NCBI RefSeq assembly: GCF_000006945.2
Contig: NC_003197.2
Span: forward strand, 434,001-498,000
Direction of reading: 5' to 3'
Source: Salmonella enterica subsp. enterica serovar Typhimurium str. LT2
GTDB lineage: Bacteria; Pseudomonadota; Gammaproteobacteria; Enterobacterales; Enterobacteriaceae
DNA length: 64,000 bases
A program made the translations under genes and the position numbers. The notes beneath the pieces were generated by a model. The model was not told where the DNA came from. It was given only the letters and a program-made list of their open reading frames with translations, and did no database searches. Of the stretch, positions 54,356-63,191 are shown in pieces. Within the stretch, counting starts at the first letter, position 1; each line of letters starts with the position of its first letter.

Positions 54356-55720
54356 TCATCCTTTGCTGATAAGCTGTTCAACTTCAAAGCGATTGGTCAC
54401 TTTGCTGTCGATTTTGACGTAAGCGGAATGCTCTTCCGCCACGATCAGCGCTTCGCTTACGCCTTTCATTGCCAACAGTCGCTGTTTTAGCCTGTCGTCA
54501 GCAACGATATCCGCTGGAATTTCCACACGCAGGCTGCTGACATAGGGCGGCTCTTTCATGGTACTTGCCACTGCCAGCCATACCATCGCCAGTACGGCCC
54601 CGGCAAGGAAAACGGTTTGCCCATCAAACGTGCCGTCTATCCAGCCGCCCAGCGAGCCGCCAAGCGCCACGCCAAGAAACTGACTGGTAGAATAGACGCC
54701 CATCGCCGTTCCTTTATACCCCGCGGGCGACTCTTTGCTAATAAGCGAAGGCAGCAGCGCCTCCATCAGATTAAAGGCGAGGAAAAAGAGTTGTACGCCA
54801 ATCACCAGCTCCCAGAAATGCTGGCCCGCTCCCCACAACACGATTTCTGCGACGACAATGAGCCCCACGCAGAACAGGAATACCTGCTTCATCCGCCGTT
54901 TGACTTCAGCATAGATAATAAAAGGCACGACGGCGGCAAAGGCGATCACCATGGTTGCCAGATACACCTTCCAGTGTTCGGCGGCAGGGAAACCGGCATC
55001 GGCAAGCTGGCCGGGCAGGGCGACAAAGGTGGACATCAATAAAATATGCAGACACATAATGCCGAAATTGAGTTTGAGCAGCCTCGGCTCCGCCAGCACT
55101 TTACTGAAGCTGCCTTTGACCATCCCGGATTCGCGATTCAGCACATGGTTGGTACTGTTGGGAACCACCCAGATCGTCAGAAGAATGCCCAGAGTGGCGA
55201 GGGCGGCGATCATCCAGAACAACGCGTTCAATCCCAGACTATGGGTAACGATCGGCCCTAATACCATCGCAATCGCGAAGGTGATACCAAAGCTGACGCC
55301 GATAAACGCCATCGCTTTGGTACGGTTTTGCTCGCGGGTGAGGTCAGACAGGAGCGCCATGACGGCGGCGGCAATAGCGCCGGACCCCTGTAGCGCTCGC
55401 CCCAGAATAATGCCCCAGATTGAGTGGGAGAGCGCGGCAATGACGCTGCCCGCGACAAATACCGCCAGTCCGCCGACAATCAGCGGTTTGCGGCCAATGC
55501 GGTCGGACAGCAGCCCAAAGGGAATTTGAAAGATAGCCTGCGCCAGCCCGTAAATGCCGATCGCAATGCCGATTAATGCTTCGCTGGCGCCCTGTAGCGC
55601 CATACCGTATGTGGTCAGTACTGGTAGAACCATAAACATGCCCAGCATACGCAACGAAAAGACGGTCCCTAAACCCCATGTGGCGCGCAGCTCCCCTGGC
55701 GTCATTTTATAATCGTTCAT
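54356..55720 (-). CDS. yajR: MFS transporter YajR with C-terminal YAM domain
   Basis: 454 residues: 12 membrane helices plus a cytoplasmic ferredoxin-like YAM domain (about 390-454: SSLRVEIPADIVADDRLKQR). Motif A LLSDRIGRKPLIVGGLAV is intact. A proton-driven exporter by family; substrate unknown. Start ATG 55718-55720 with AGAGG five bases upstream; the frame also allows GTG two codons earlier. K-12 has cyoE next; here a 3.6-kb patch of other genes intervenes. Confidence 0.95.
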   Translation of the reverse strand: MNDYKMTPGELRATWGLGTVFSLRMLGMFMVLPVLTTYGMALQGASEALIGIAIGIYGLAQAIFQIPFGLLSDRIGRKPLIVGGLAVFVAGSVIAALSHSIWGIILGRALQGSGAIAAAVMALLSDLTREQNRTKAMAFIGVSFGITFAIAMVLGPIVTHSLGLNALFWMIAALATLGILLTIWVVPNSTNHVLNRESGMVKGSFSKVLAEPRLLKLNFGIMCLHILLMSTFVALPGQLADAGFPAAEHWKVYLATMVIAFAAVVPFIIYAEVKRRMKQVFLFCVGLIVVAEIVLWGAGQHFWELVIGVQLFFLAFNLMEALLPSLISKESPAGYKGTAMGVYSTSQFLGVALGGSLGGWIDGTFDGQTVFLAGAVLAMVWLAVASTMKEPPYVSSLRVEIPADIVADDRLKQRLLAMKGVSEALIVAEEHSAYVKIDSKVTNRFEVEQLISKG

Positions 55721-55797
55721 TGCCACCTCTGTATAAAAGCTGGGAGTAGTGTAGTGCGGGGAGTGTGCCGGGTAAATAGAGGGTTAATTAGCAAATA

Positions 55798-55890
55798 TTA
55801 TGTTTTTGAAACAGTTGAGCTAAAAAAGAGATAAATTGTTAACACGATAGGGGCGATCGGGAGAGTCAGCATAGCCTTGTGCTCATTCAT
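55798..55890 (-). CDS. Candidate 30-residue membrane peptide
   Basis: A short frame, MNEHKAMLTLPIAPIVLTIY then LFFSSTVSKT, is preceded by a strong AAGGAG at 55899-55904 with an 8-base spacer. Residues 8-24 are hydrophobic with two prolines, and both ends are polar, fitting a single-span small membrane protein or leader peptide. TATACT at 55938-55933 is a possible -10 with a poor -35, giving a leader of roughly 35 bases. I recognise no family. It lies between the yajR promoter and a decayed IS end, in DNA K-12 lacks. Translation is predicted, not shown. Confidence 0.5.
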   Translation of the reverse strand: MNEHKAMLTLPIAPIVLTIYLFFSSTVSKT

Positions 55891-55983
55891 ATTCCGATCT
55901 CCTTGAGCTGTAGTGGCTATCTGAGCCATCTCAGTATAGTGTAGCGGTTAGCCACGGCCTTCAGGCTGTGTGCGCTGTTGCTC

Positions 55984-56157
55984 CATGTTGCAATAGCAGA
56001 ACTCGTCAAGCCAGACTGTCAGCGAACCGCGCTGCCTGAGTGTGGCTGGCCGGTGGGTGATTTTAAACTTTTGCTTTGCCATAGGAACCCGATTCTGAAA
56101 CGATGGCAATGATCAGATCCGCCCATCTTCTGAAAATTTGATTTATTCAACAACGCC
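55984..56157 (-). mobile_element. Decayed end of an IS5-family (IS903-like) element
   Basis: The minus strand starts at 56157 with GGCGTTGTTGAATAAATC, one base from the IS903 inverted repeat as I recall it. The ATG at 56082 opens MAKQKFKITHRPATLRQRGS then LTVWLDE, clearly the IS903-group transposase N-terminus, with about three residues missing after PA. An extra T after the GAG codon (about 56001) shifts the frame; SAIATW continues in another frame to about 55984. The rest of the element is gone, so it cannot move. Confidence 0.85.
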
Positions 56158-56256
56158 GAGACTGATAGCAAACTTTCTGCGTGATGGCGCGCGTTTATCA
56201 GGCAGAAGATTCGTCAGCAGTCGCATTTATTATATTATTCAAGGAGTGAATTCGTT

Positions 56257-57768
56257 ATGGAAATTAAATTTTTATCATTATGTATTTTAGCGGGTGTTTT
56301 ATTTGTTAGCCAGGTGAATGCTTCAGCGAACAACGGTAAAGATGATGTAAAATATGCTGCGCTTACCCAGAAGGATCTTGATGCTTTGCCTGTGGAAAAA
56401 AGAGCTTCGGTTCTGGATGAACTGGGGTTTATCCATGAATACGGCCTTAGTGTACCGATGAATCGCGAACGGGCGTTGCAGTATTACAAGCAGGCCTGTG
56501 AGCTTGGCGGTAACTACGGCTGTTATAATGTGAAGTATGCTTATCAGTATGGCGACGGAGTGGCGAAAGATAGCGCTCAGGCCAATAAGTATGCTAAGAA
56601 AATGAATCTGGATAATTTATTGATTGAGCAAGAATATATTGATAAGTTTTCGCAAGAAATTTACATGGCAAAAGCATTGGCCGATACGGATAAATCGCAG
56701 CGGGCGGCATTTATTAGTATACTAATTCATGCTCTAAATAATAGACCCGAGAGCGATGCGCTTTTTTTTAGCCGTATTGGATTTAACCAGGAAAAAACAT
56801 TTCGGCTGGCTACGTTATGGTCGCAGGATGGCGACCCGCAAATGGATTATCAGATGGGGCGACTCACCCTTAATGACTTTTCCGGTCGCTATGCGGACGA
56901 GCCTTATCAAGCCAGACCTGCGTCATTGAAGTGGTTTCGCGCCGCCGCGGAAAAAGGCGTCGTTGAGGCCCAATCTCTCTTGGGGGGTATTTATTCGGGG
57001 GGAGAGGGCGATGAGTGGGGGATTAAGCCAGACATTCAGGAAGCACAAAAATGGTATGGACAGGCGGCTAAGCAGGGGGACAGCGATGCACAGATTGCGT
57101 TAGGTAAAATCTATTATTCTGGCGCAACAGGGCGCACTGATTACGCTAAAGCGCTGGCATTATTTACGCAGGTTGAAAATGATGGTACTAATTCGCGCTC
57201 AACGATGCCGTTGAGTTGGATGTATTATAACGGTTTAGGTACTGCACCTGATTGTGATAAAGCCTGGTCGTATTACAAGAAAGCATCTCGATATGTAGGT
57301 AAGAAAGTTGAGGAAAAAATATTTTTAAGTAAATGCGCAGCGGATATTCAGAGTCGAAAAAACAATGCGGATGCTTTACCTAAAGTAACCCTGAAAAAAG
57401 AGAGAATTTTCTCTCGCGGGATAACGGCTAAACCGAAAGAATGCGCACTAATTTTTCAGATTGGCACAGATAAAATCCGTAACATGGCGAATTTGCATAT
57501 TACGCTTGAACTGAAGAATGCTGATGGAATGGCAACTGAGGAAACGTTGATGATTCCGCCATTCGGTTTGAATACTCTGGGGATAGATATGCAAAATCAT
57601 GATGTTGATCCTCTCGTTACCCCATACGATCTCCCGCTGTATACGCAAGATTTTTGTCACGGGATCGGCGATATCCATTTTACGCTGAAATCCGCTACGG
57701 CAACGATTAACGGTAAGAATGTCGATTTACTGAAAGCTGACAGTGTGCGCTTTTTAGATAAAGAATAA
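56257..57768 (+). CDS. Secreted Sel1-repeat protein (first of a tandem pair)
   Basis: 503 residues, function unknown. Signal peptide MEIKFLSLCILAGVLFVSQV, cleaved near NASA. Sel1-like repeats occur at about 48-110 (LDELGFIHEYGLSVPMNRER, YKQACELGGNYGCYN) and about 220-350 (WFRAAAEKGVVEAQSLLGGI, WYGQAAKQGDSDAQIALGKI, SWMYYNGLGTAPDCDKAWSY). A C-terminal beta-rich domain of about 115 residues contains paired cysteines and the conserved ends PPFGLNTLGI and LKSATATINGKNVDLL. Codon use is visibly more AT-rich than in flanking core genes, suggesting transfer. AAGGAG lies 10 bases before ATG 56257. Sel1 proteins often bind partner proteins; no partner is evident here. Confidence 0.8.
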   Translation: MEIKFLSLCILAGVLFVSQVNASANNGKDDVKYAALTQKDLDALPVEKRASVLDELGFIHEYGLSVPMNRERALQYYKQACELGGNYGCYNVKYAYQYGDGVAKDSAQANKYAKKMNLDNLLIEQEYIDKFSQEIYMAKALADTDKSQRAAFISILIHALNNRPESDALFFSRIGFNQEKTFRLATLWSQDGDPQMDYQMGRLTLNDFSGRYADEPYQARPASLKWFRAAAEKGVVEAQSLLGGIYSGGEGDEWGIKPDIQEAQKWYGQAAKQGDSDAQIALGKIYYSGATGRTDYAKALALFTQVENDGTNSRSTMPLSWMYYNGLGTAPDCDKAWSYYKKASRYVGKKVEEKIFLSKCAADIQSRKNNADALPKVTLKKERIFSRGITAKPKECALIFQIGTDKIRNMANLHITLELKNADGMATEETLMIPPFGLNTLGIDMQNHDVDPLVTPYDLPLYTQDFCHGIGDIHFTLKSATATINGKNVDLLKADSVRFLDKE

Positions 57769-57779
57769 GGGAATGAAAA

Positions 57780-59273
57780 ATGATAAAACGGAAATGGAAT
57801 CTTTTGCTTCTGCTTGGGCTTTCTTTCGCATCGGTATGCCAGGCAGGTGATGATATTGACGCGTTGTATAGCCGTATTGCGCAGAAAGATATTCAGGCGC
57901 TAAATGAGCTAAAAGCGTTAGCCAAAGATAATAACGCCCAAGCGCTGGCAGAACTGGGGTTTATTTATGAGTACGGCGTTTCAGTATCTGTGGATATTCC
58001 GCAAGCAATAAAGTACTACGAGCAGGCTTGTGATTTGGACGGTGATTATGGTTGCTTTAATGCGGCTTATTTCTATGAATATGGCATCGGTACCCAAAAG
58101 GACATTACGCAAGCGAAAACATTAGCAAAACAGCTTAGAGAAAAAATTAATCTATCCAATATCAATCTCGATAAAAAGGTGAGTGAACGTATAATTGGGA
58201 GTGTTTATAGTAATAAACTTGAGGCATATAGAGACCTTTCATTTCGTCCTCATTTTATTCAAGGCTTAAGTTTCTATTTTTATGCCCCGCAATCAGATGA
58301 GCGAAAACTGCTGAGTCGAATAGGTTTTGACTCATCACATCTTGCGCGGATAGCGATACTCTGGGCGAGAGAGGGTGATCCTGAGGTCGCGTATCAGACG
58401 GCAAAACTGGTCTCTACTTTGTATTTTAATAATGAAACGAAAACGATAGATATTGCTGAAGCGCTGAAATGGCTCCGAATTTCGGCCGAGAAGGGGGATG
58501 CCGACTCACAGACGCTGTTAGGTTTTCTTTATGAACACGCCGGATTGGGATTACAACCAGATGGAGAGAAAGCCCGGAAATGGTATGAAATGGCGGCGCA
58601 GCAAGGTAATGGAGAAGCATTGTATACGTTAGGTCGTATGTACTATTCTGGCGTACTGGTTAACGTTGATTACGATAAGGCGCTGTATTTTTTTAAAAAA
58701 GCTTATGAGAAAAAATTACAGGAGGCCGCTGATTATTTAGCACAGATGTATTTTAATGGCCAGAGTGTAGATGTCGATTGCCAACAATCCTGGCACTATT
58801 ACGATAACAGCTATATAAAAAAGATGACACAACGCGATTATCTTGATTATTGTGAAAAAGATCGAAAGCGCCGTAATGATTTTAATCAGCAACTTCCTGA
58901 GCTGACATTAGAAAAATATGCGGGATTATTTGGCAGGATTGATAATATTCCTCTGTGTCAGATTGGATTTGTTGTCAATACGAATAAGTTAATTCATGTT
59001 GCGAACTTACGTGTGGAATTGATATTAAAAAATGATGCTGGAGTTAGTGACGAAAGAATGGTCGCTTTTCCTCCTTTGGGTCTCAATACTCTGGGTGCTG
59101 AACAGGGTATGGGGGATTCTTTTAAGTCGATGGGATATCTCTTGATGAAAAACGGTGACTTGTGTGATTACCATAAACTTACTTTCACCGTGAAGTCAGC
59201 GACGGCAACAATCAATGGTAAAAAAGTTGATTTACTGAAAACGGATAATTTACATATTATTCAGAATCGATAA
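57780..59273 (+). CDS. Secreted Sel1-repeat protein (second of a tandem pair)
   Basis: 497 residues, a diverged paralogue of the gene 11 bases upstream, likely cotranscribed. Signal peptide MIKRKWNLLLLLGLSFASVC, cleaved after QA. If the Cys were lipidated it would need a lipobox, and SVC is a poor one, so I favour plain secretion to the periplasm. Sel1 repeats (AELGFIYEYGVSVSVDIPQA, WLRISAEKGDADSQTLLGFL, WYEMAAQQGNGEALYTLGRM) are followed by the same C-terminal domain, ending PPLGLNTLGAEQ and VKSATATINGKKVDLLKTDN. Pairwise conservation is strongest in that C-terminal domain. Role unknown. Confidence 0.8.
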   Translation: MIKRKWNLLLLLGLSFASVCQAGDDIDALYSRIAQKDIQALNELKALAKDNNAQALAELGFIYEYGVSVSVDIPQAIKYYEQACDLDGDYGCFNAAYFYEYGIGTQKDITQAKTLAKQLREKINLSNINLDKKVSERIIGSVYSNKLEAYRDLSFRPHFIQGLSFYFYAPQSDERKLLSRIGFDSSHLARIAILWAREGDPEVAYQTAKLVSTLYFNNETKTIDIAEALKWLRISAEKGDADSQTLLGFLYEHAGLGLQPDGEKARKWYEMAAQQGNGEALYTLGRMYYSGVLVNVDYDKALYFFKKAYEKKLQEAADYLAQMYFNGQSVDVDCQQSWHYYDNSYIKKMTQRDYLDYCEKDRKRRNDFNQQLPELTLEKYAGLFGRIDNIPLCQIGFVVNTNKLIHVANLRVELILKNDAGVSDERMVAFPPLGLNTLGAEQGMGDSFKSMGYLLMKNGDLCDYHKLTFTVKSATATINGKKVDLLKTDNLHIIQNR

Positions 59274-59303
59274 CTCGTGGGGCGTTACTGCCTGATGAAA
59301 TGG

Positions 59304-59341
59304 ATAAAAAAACCGCCGTTTGTGACACGGCGGTTTTTTCA
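59304..59341. terminator. Bidirectional terminator between the Sel1 pair and cyoE
   Basis: AAAAAAACCGCCGTTTGTGA followed by CACGGCGGTTTTTT: a perfect GC stem with A and T tracts on the two sides, between converging genes. It can end both the Sel1 and cyo transcripts. Confidence 0.93.
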
Positions 59342-59354
59342 ATAGCAACGCTTG

Positions 59355-60245
59355 TTACCAGACGTAAGTCAGCAGATTCTGCGAATTCGGCACCATAAAA
59401 TCAACGGACATCATGATACTCAGCGCGGTAATCGCAATGATAGAGAAGCCGAACAGCTTGCGCGCCCAGACCTTATCATCTTCCACTTTGTAACCGCGTA
59501 GCGCCATGCCGAGCCACCAAACGCTGACCGCCGCGGCGACCACCAGGTATTTGTAACCGGCATAACCGCCCAACGTGAGCATTAGCGTTGCAACGGCAAA
59601 CGCAATGATGTACAGCGTGATGTGGTTTTTAGCGACTGAGATTCCTTTTACCACCGGCAGAACCGGGATATTGGCCGCCTGATAGTCCTTAAAGCGGAAA
59701 ATGGCGATGGCGTAAGAGTGCGGCATCTGCCAGAGGCTGAAAATAGCCAACAGGATCGCCGCGCCGCTGTCAAAGTCGCCCGTTACGGCGCAGTAGCCAA
59801 TCACCGGCGGCGCTGCGCCGGAGAGAGAACCAATCAGCGTTCCGTAGACGGAGTGACGCTTCATGTACAAGCTGTACACGCCAACGTAGACCACGAAGCC
59901 CATTACCCCCAGCCAGCAGGCCAGAGGATTGGCGCCAAACCACAACAGCATAAAGCCAGCAATACCCAGCAGGGTGGCGTATACCAGCGAGACGCCAGGA
60001 GAAATCAGGCCTTTGACCAGCACCCGATTCTTGGTCCTTTCCATCTTCCTGTCGATATCCCTGTCGATGTAGTTGTTAAATACACAACCCGACGCCACAA
60101 CCAGTGACACCCCGACCAGCGTATAAATGAACAGGGGATAGTCAATGCTGCCCTTTGAGGCCAGCAGAAATCCCCCGATCACCGAGATCAGGTTGCCAAA
60201 GATGATGCCTGGTTTCGTTACTTGCAGGTATTGCTTAAACATCAT
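59355..60245 (-). CDS. cyoE: Heme O synthase (protoheme IX farnesyltransferase) CyoE
   Basis: 296-residue inner-membrane enzyme of the UbiA prenyltransferase group. Adds a farnesyl chain to heme B, making the heme O of cytochrome bo3. Metal-diphosphate motif [18 protein letters not shown], a second acidic loop [17 protein letters not shown], and about nine helices. The start is the paired ATG ([13 protein letters not shown]) at 60245; the frame continues 15 codons into the gap before it. Last gene of cyoABCDE, 11 bases after cyoD. Confidence 0.96.
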
Positions 60246-60256
60246 ACTCGCCGCTC

Positions 60257-60586
60257 TTAGTGCATCATCATGTTGTAGTTGAGGTTCCACATAATCCAGA
60301 TGGAGCCCACAACCAGGATGGCGATGATCAGCACGGTAAAGATGAAGGCCGTCATGTTCCAGCCTTCATCAGATTTGGTGTTCATGTGCAGGAAACACAC
60401 CAGATGCACCAAAATCTGCACCACTGCCATTGCCAGGATAGATCCCAGAATAACGGCCGGAGAGGCAGCGCCGGTCATCACCATCCAGAATGGAATAACC
60501 GTCAGGATGACCGACAGGATAAAGCCGGTCATGTACGTTTTTACGCTGCCGTGGGATGCGCCGCCGCTCTCGGTAGAATGACTCAT
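60257..60586 (-). CDS. cyoD: Cytochrome bo3 oxidase subunit IV
   Basis: 109 residues with three membrane helices. A small subunit that helps assemble copper and heme into subunit I. The typical start [20 protein letters not shown] and the segment [19 protein letters not shown] are present. ATG 60584-60586 overlaps the cyoC stop by one base, giving coupled translation. The longer frame from 60667 lies inside cyoC and is rejected. Confidence 0.96.
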
Positions 60587-61200
60587 TACATCGCCCCCAT
60601 CAGATAAACAACAGTGAATACGCAAATCCAAATCACATCCAGGAAGTGCCAGAACAGGCTCAGACACATGATGCGGGTACGGTTAGTGCTGGTCAGACCG
60701 CGACGGGCAACTTGCACCATCAGCACCGCCATCCAGATCAAACCGGAAGTGACGTGCAGACCGTGCGTGCCGACCAGCGCGAAGAACGCAGACAGGAAGC
60801 CGCTGCGATCCGGGCCCATACCGTTAACAATCAGGTGATGGAATTCATAGAGTTCCATCCCGATAAATCCGGCACCGAACAAGAAGGTCAACGCCAGCCA
60901 GGAGATAACCTGGCTCTTGTTGTTCTTGTGCATAGCGATCGCCGCCATGCCGTAGGTAATGGAGCTAAATAACAGCAGGAAGGTTTCAACCAGAACGAAC
61001 GGCAGTTCGAAAATGTCCTTACCTGTCGGGCCGCCAGCGGTGCCGTTCACCAGAACGGCATAGGTAGCAAACAGAATAGAGAACAGAATGCAGTCGCTCA
61101 TCAGGTAGACCCAAAATCCGAAGATTTTGTTCTGGCCTGCGTCATGGTGCCCGTGTTCGTGCGCGTGGGCAGTCGCGTGCGTTAAAGTATCAGTTGCCAT
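60586..61200 (-). CDS. cyoC: Cytochrome bo3 oxidase subunit III
   Basis: 204 residues, five membrane helices, COX3 family. N-terminal His-rich tail (HATAHAHEHGHHDAG) and the conserved VGTHGLHVTSGLIWM. It packs against subunit I without binding redox groups. Overlaps cyoB by 11 bases at its start and cyoD by one base at its end, so the operon is tightly coupled. Confidence 0.97.
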   Translation of the reverse strand: MATDTLTHATAHAHEHGHHDAGQNKIFGFWVYLMSDCILFSILFATYAVLVNGTAGGPTGKDIFELPFVLVETFLLLFSSITYGMAAIAMHKNNKSQVISWLALTFLFGAGFIGMELYEFHHLIVNGMGPDRSGFLSAFFALVGTHGLHVTSGLIWMAVLMVQVARRGLTSTNRTRIMCLSLFWHFLDVIWICVFTVVYLMGAM

Positions 61201-63181
61201 TTTTCAGCCCTGCCTTAGTAATCTCATCGAAATGCTGGTTTTCCAGTTTTTCGACTTCCGGGACCGGCACGTAGTAATCCACATCTTCATCAAAGCTTTT
61301 TACAATCCAGCTGATGATCATGCCTGCGAAACCCACTATCGCCAGCCACCAGATATGCCAGATCATGGCGAAGCCAAATACCGTCGCGAAGGCGGCGATA
61401 ACAATACCGGCACCGCTATTTTTCGGCATATGAATCTCTTCATACTGTCCAGGCTGTTGGTACGCTTCGCCTTTTTCTTTCATTTCCCAGAAGGCGTCAC
61501 GTTCGTGAACGTGCGGCACAACGGCAAAGTTATAGAACGGCGGCGGAGAAGAGGTTGACCACTCCAGCGTACGGCCACCCCATGGGTCGCCGGTCAGATC
61601 GCGGTTCTGATCGCGGTCGCGAATAGAAACGAAGATCTGAATCAGTTGGCACAGGATACCCAGCGCAATCAGCGCGGCGCCGGCGGCGGCAACCATCAGC
61701 ATCGTATGGAACTGCGGATCAATTTGCTGGCTGAGGCGACGGGTCATGCCCATGAAGCCCAGTACGTACAGCGGCATAAAGGCTACAAAGAAACCGATAA
61801 TCCAGAACCAGAAGGCGCGTTTACCCCAGGTTTCGTTCAGCTTGAAGCCAAACGCCTTCGGCCACCAGTAGGTCATACCTGCGAAGCAGCCAAACACCAC
61901 GCCGCCGATGATCACGTTATGGAAGTGCGCAATCAGGAACAGACTGTTGTGCAGGACGAAGTCCGCGCCCGGTACCGCCAGCAGAACGCCGGTCATACCG
62001 CCGACCGAGAAGGTCACGATAAAGCCAATGGTCCACATCATTGCGGAATGGAAGACGATACGGCCCTGATACATGGTGAACAACCAGTTGAAGATCTTCA
62101 CCCCGGTCGGGATGGCGATAATCATGGTGGTGATACCGAAGAAGGCGTTAACGTTCGCGCCCGCGCCCATCGTGAAGAAGTGGTGCAGCCAAACGATAAA
62201 CGACAGTACGGTAATACAGACGGTCGCCCAAACCAGCGAGGTATAGCCGAACAGACGTTTACGCGAGAAGGTCGCTGCGATTTCGGAGAATACCCCGAAG
62301 ACCGGCAGAATCAGAATGTACACTTCCGGATGGCCCCAGGCCCAAATCAGGTTGATGTACATCATCATGTTGCCGCCCATATCGTTGGTAAAGAAATGGG
62401 TGCCCAGATAGCGATCCAGGGTCAGCAACGCGACGGTAACCGTCAGAATCGGGAAAGAGGCGATGATCAGTACGTTGGCGCACAAAGAGGCCCAGGTAAA
62501 GACCGGCATCTTGAACATTGTCATACCCGGCGCACGCATCTTCAGGATCGTCACGAAGAAGTTGATACCGGTTAACGTCGTACCAATACCCGAGAGTTGC
62601 AACGCCCATATCCAGTAATCGACCCCGACGCTAGGACTGTACTCTATTCCCGATAGCGGCGGATAAGCCAGCCACCCTGTCTGCGCGAATTCACCCACGC
62701 CCAGCGAGAGGTTAACCAGAATAACGCCGACAACGGTGAACCAGAAGCTCAGGTTGTTCAGGAAAGGGAAAGCAACGTCGCGCGCGCCGATCTGCAGCGG
62801 AACCACCAGGTTCATCAGACCGATAACGAAGGGCATCGCCACGAAGAAGATCATGATTACGCCGTGAGCGGTAAAGATCTGATCGTAGTGGTGCGGCGGT
62901 AGAAAACCCGCTTCGCCTGCGGAGGCAAGCGCCTGCTGGCTACGCATCATGATGGCATCGGCGAAACCACGTAACAGCATCACAATCGCGACGATGATAT
63001 ACATGATGCCGAGGCGTTTATGGTCAACCGACGTTAACCACTCTTTCCATAGGTAGGTCCACTTACCGAAGTAAGTAATCGCTGCCAGTATCGCCAGTCC
63101 CCCGACGATAATTGCAGCGATCGTTACCATGACGATAGGTTCATGGAACGGTACTGCATCCAGTGATAATTTTCCGAACAT
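61190..63181 (-). CDS. cyoB: Cytochrome bo3 oxidase subunit I
   Basis: 663 residues, about 15 helices. The catalytic subunit of the proton-pumping ubiquinol oxidase, reducing oxygen to water. Ligands of low-spin heme b, heme o3 and CuB are visible: FTAHGVIMIFF (His near 106), WAWGHPEVYILI (cross-linked His-Tyr), VWLHHFFTMG (two His) and LIAHFHNVIIGG (two His). Intact and the same length as E. coli. 10 bases after cyoA. Confidence 0.98.
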   Translation of the reverse strand: MFGKLSLDAVPFHEPIVMVTIAAIIVGGLAILAAITYFGKWTYLWKEWLTSVDHKRLGIMYIIVAIVMLLRGFADAIMMRSQQALASAGEAGFLPPHHYDQIFTAHGVIMIFFVAMPFVIGLMNLVVPLQIGARDVAFPFLNNLSFWFTVVGVILVNLSLGVGEFAQTGWLAYPPLSGIEYSPSVGVDYWIWALQLSGIGTTLTGINFFVTILKMRAPGMTMFKMPVFTWASLCANVLIIASFPILTVTVALLTLDRYLGTHFFTNDMGGNMMMYINLIWAWGHPEVYILILPVFGVFSEIAATFSRKRLFGYTSLVWATVCITVLSFIVWLHHFFTMGAGANVNAFFGITTMIIAIPTGVKIFNWLFTMYQGRIVFHSAMMWTIGFIVTFSVGGMTGVLLAVPGADFVLHNSLFLIAHFHNVIIGGVVFGCFAGMTYWWPKAFGFKLNETWGKRAFWFWIIGFFVAFMPLYVLGFMGMTRRLSQQIDPQFHTMLMVAAAGAALIALGILCQLIQIFVSIRDRDQNRDLTGDPWGGRTLEWSTSSPPPFYNFAVVPHVHERDAFWEMKEKGEAYQQPGQYEEIHMPKNSGAGIVIAAFATVFGFAMIWHIWWLAIVGFAGMIISWIVKSFDEDVDYYVPVPEVEKLENQHFDEITKAGLKNGN

Positions 63182-63191
63182 CTTATCTTCC

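Noticed and set aside
61646..62575. 309-codon plus-strand frame opposite cyoB
   Set aside because: Antisense to a clearly conserved gene, with composition dominated by Q, H, G and E and no ribosome binding site. A shadow.
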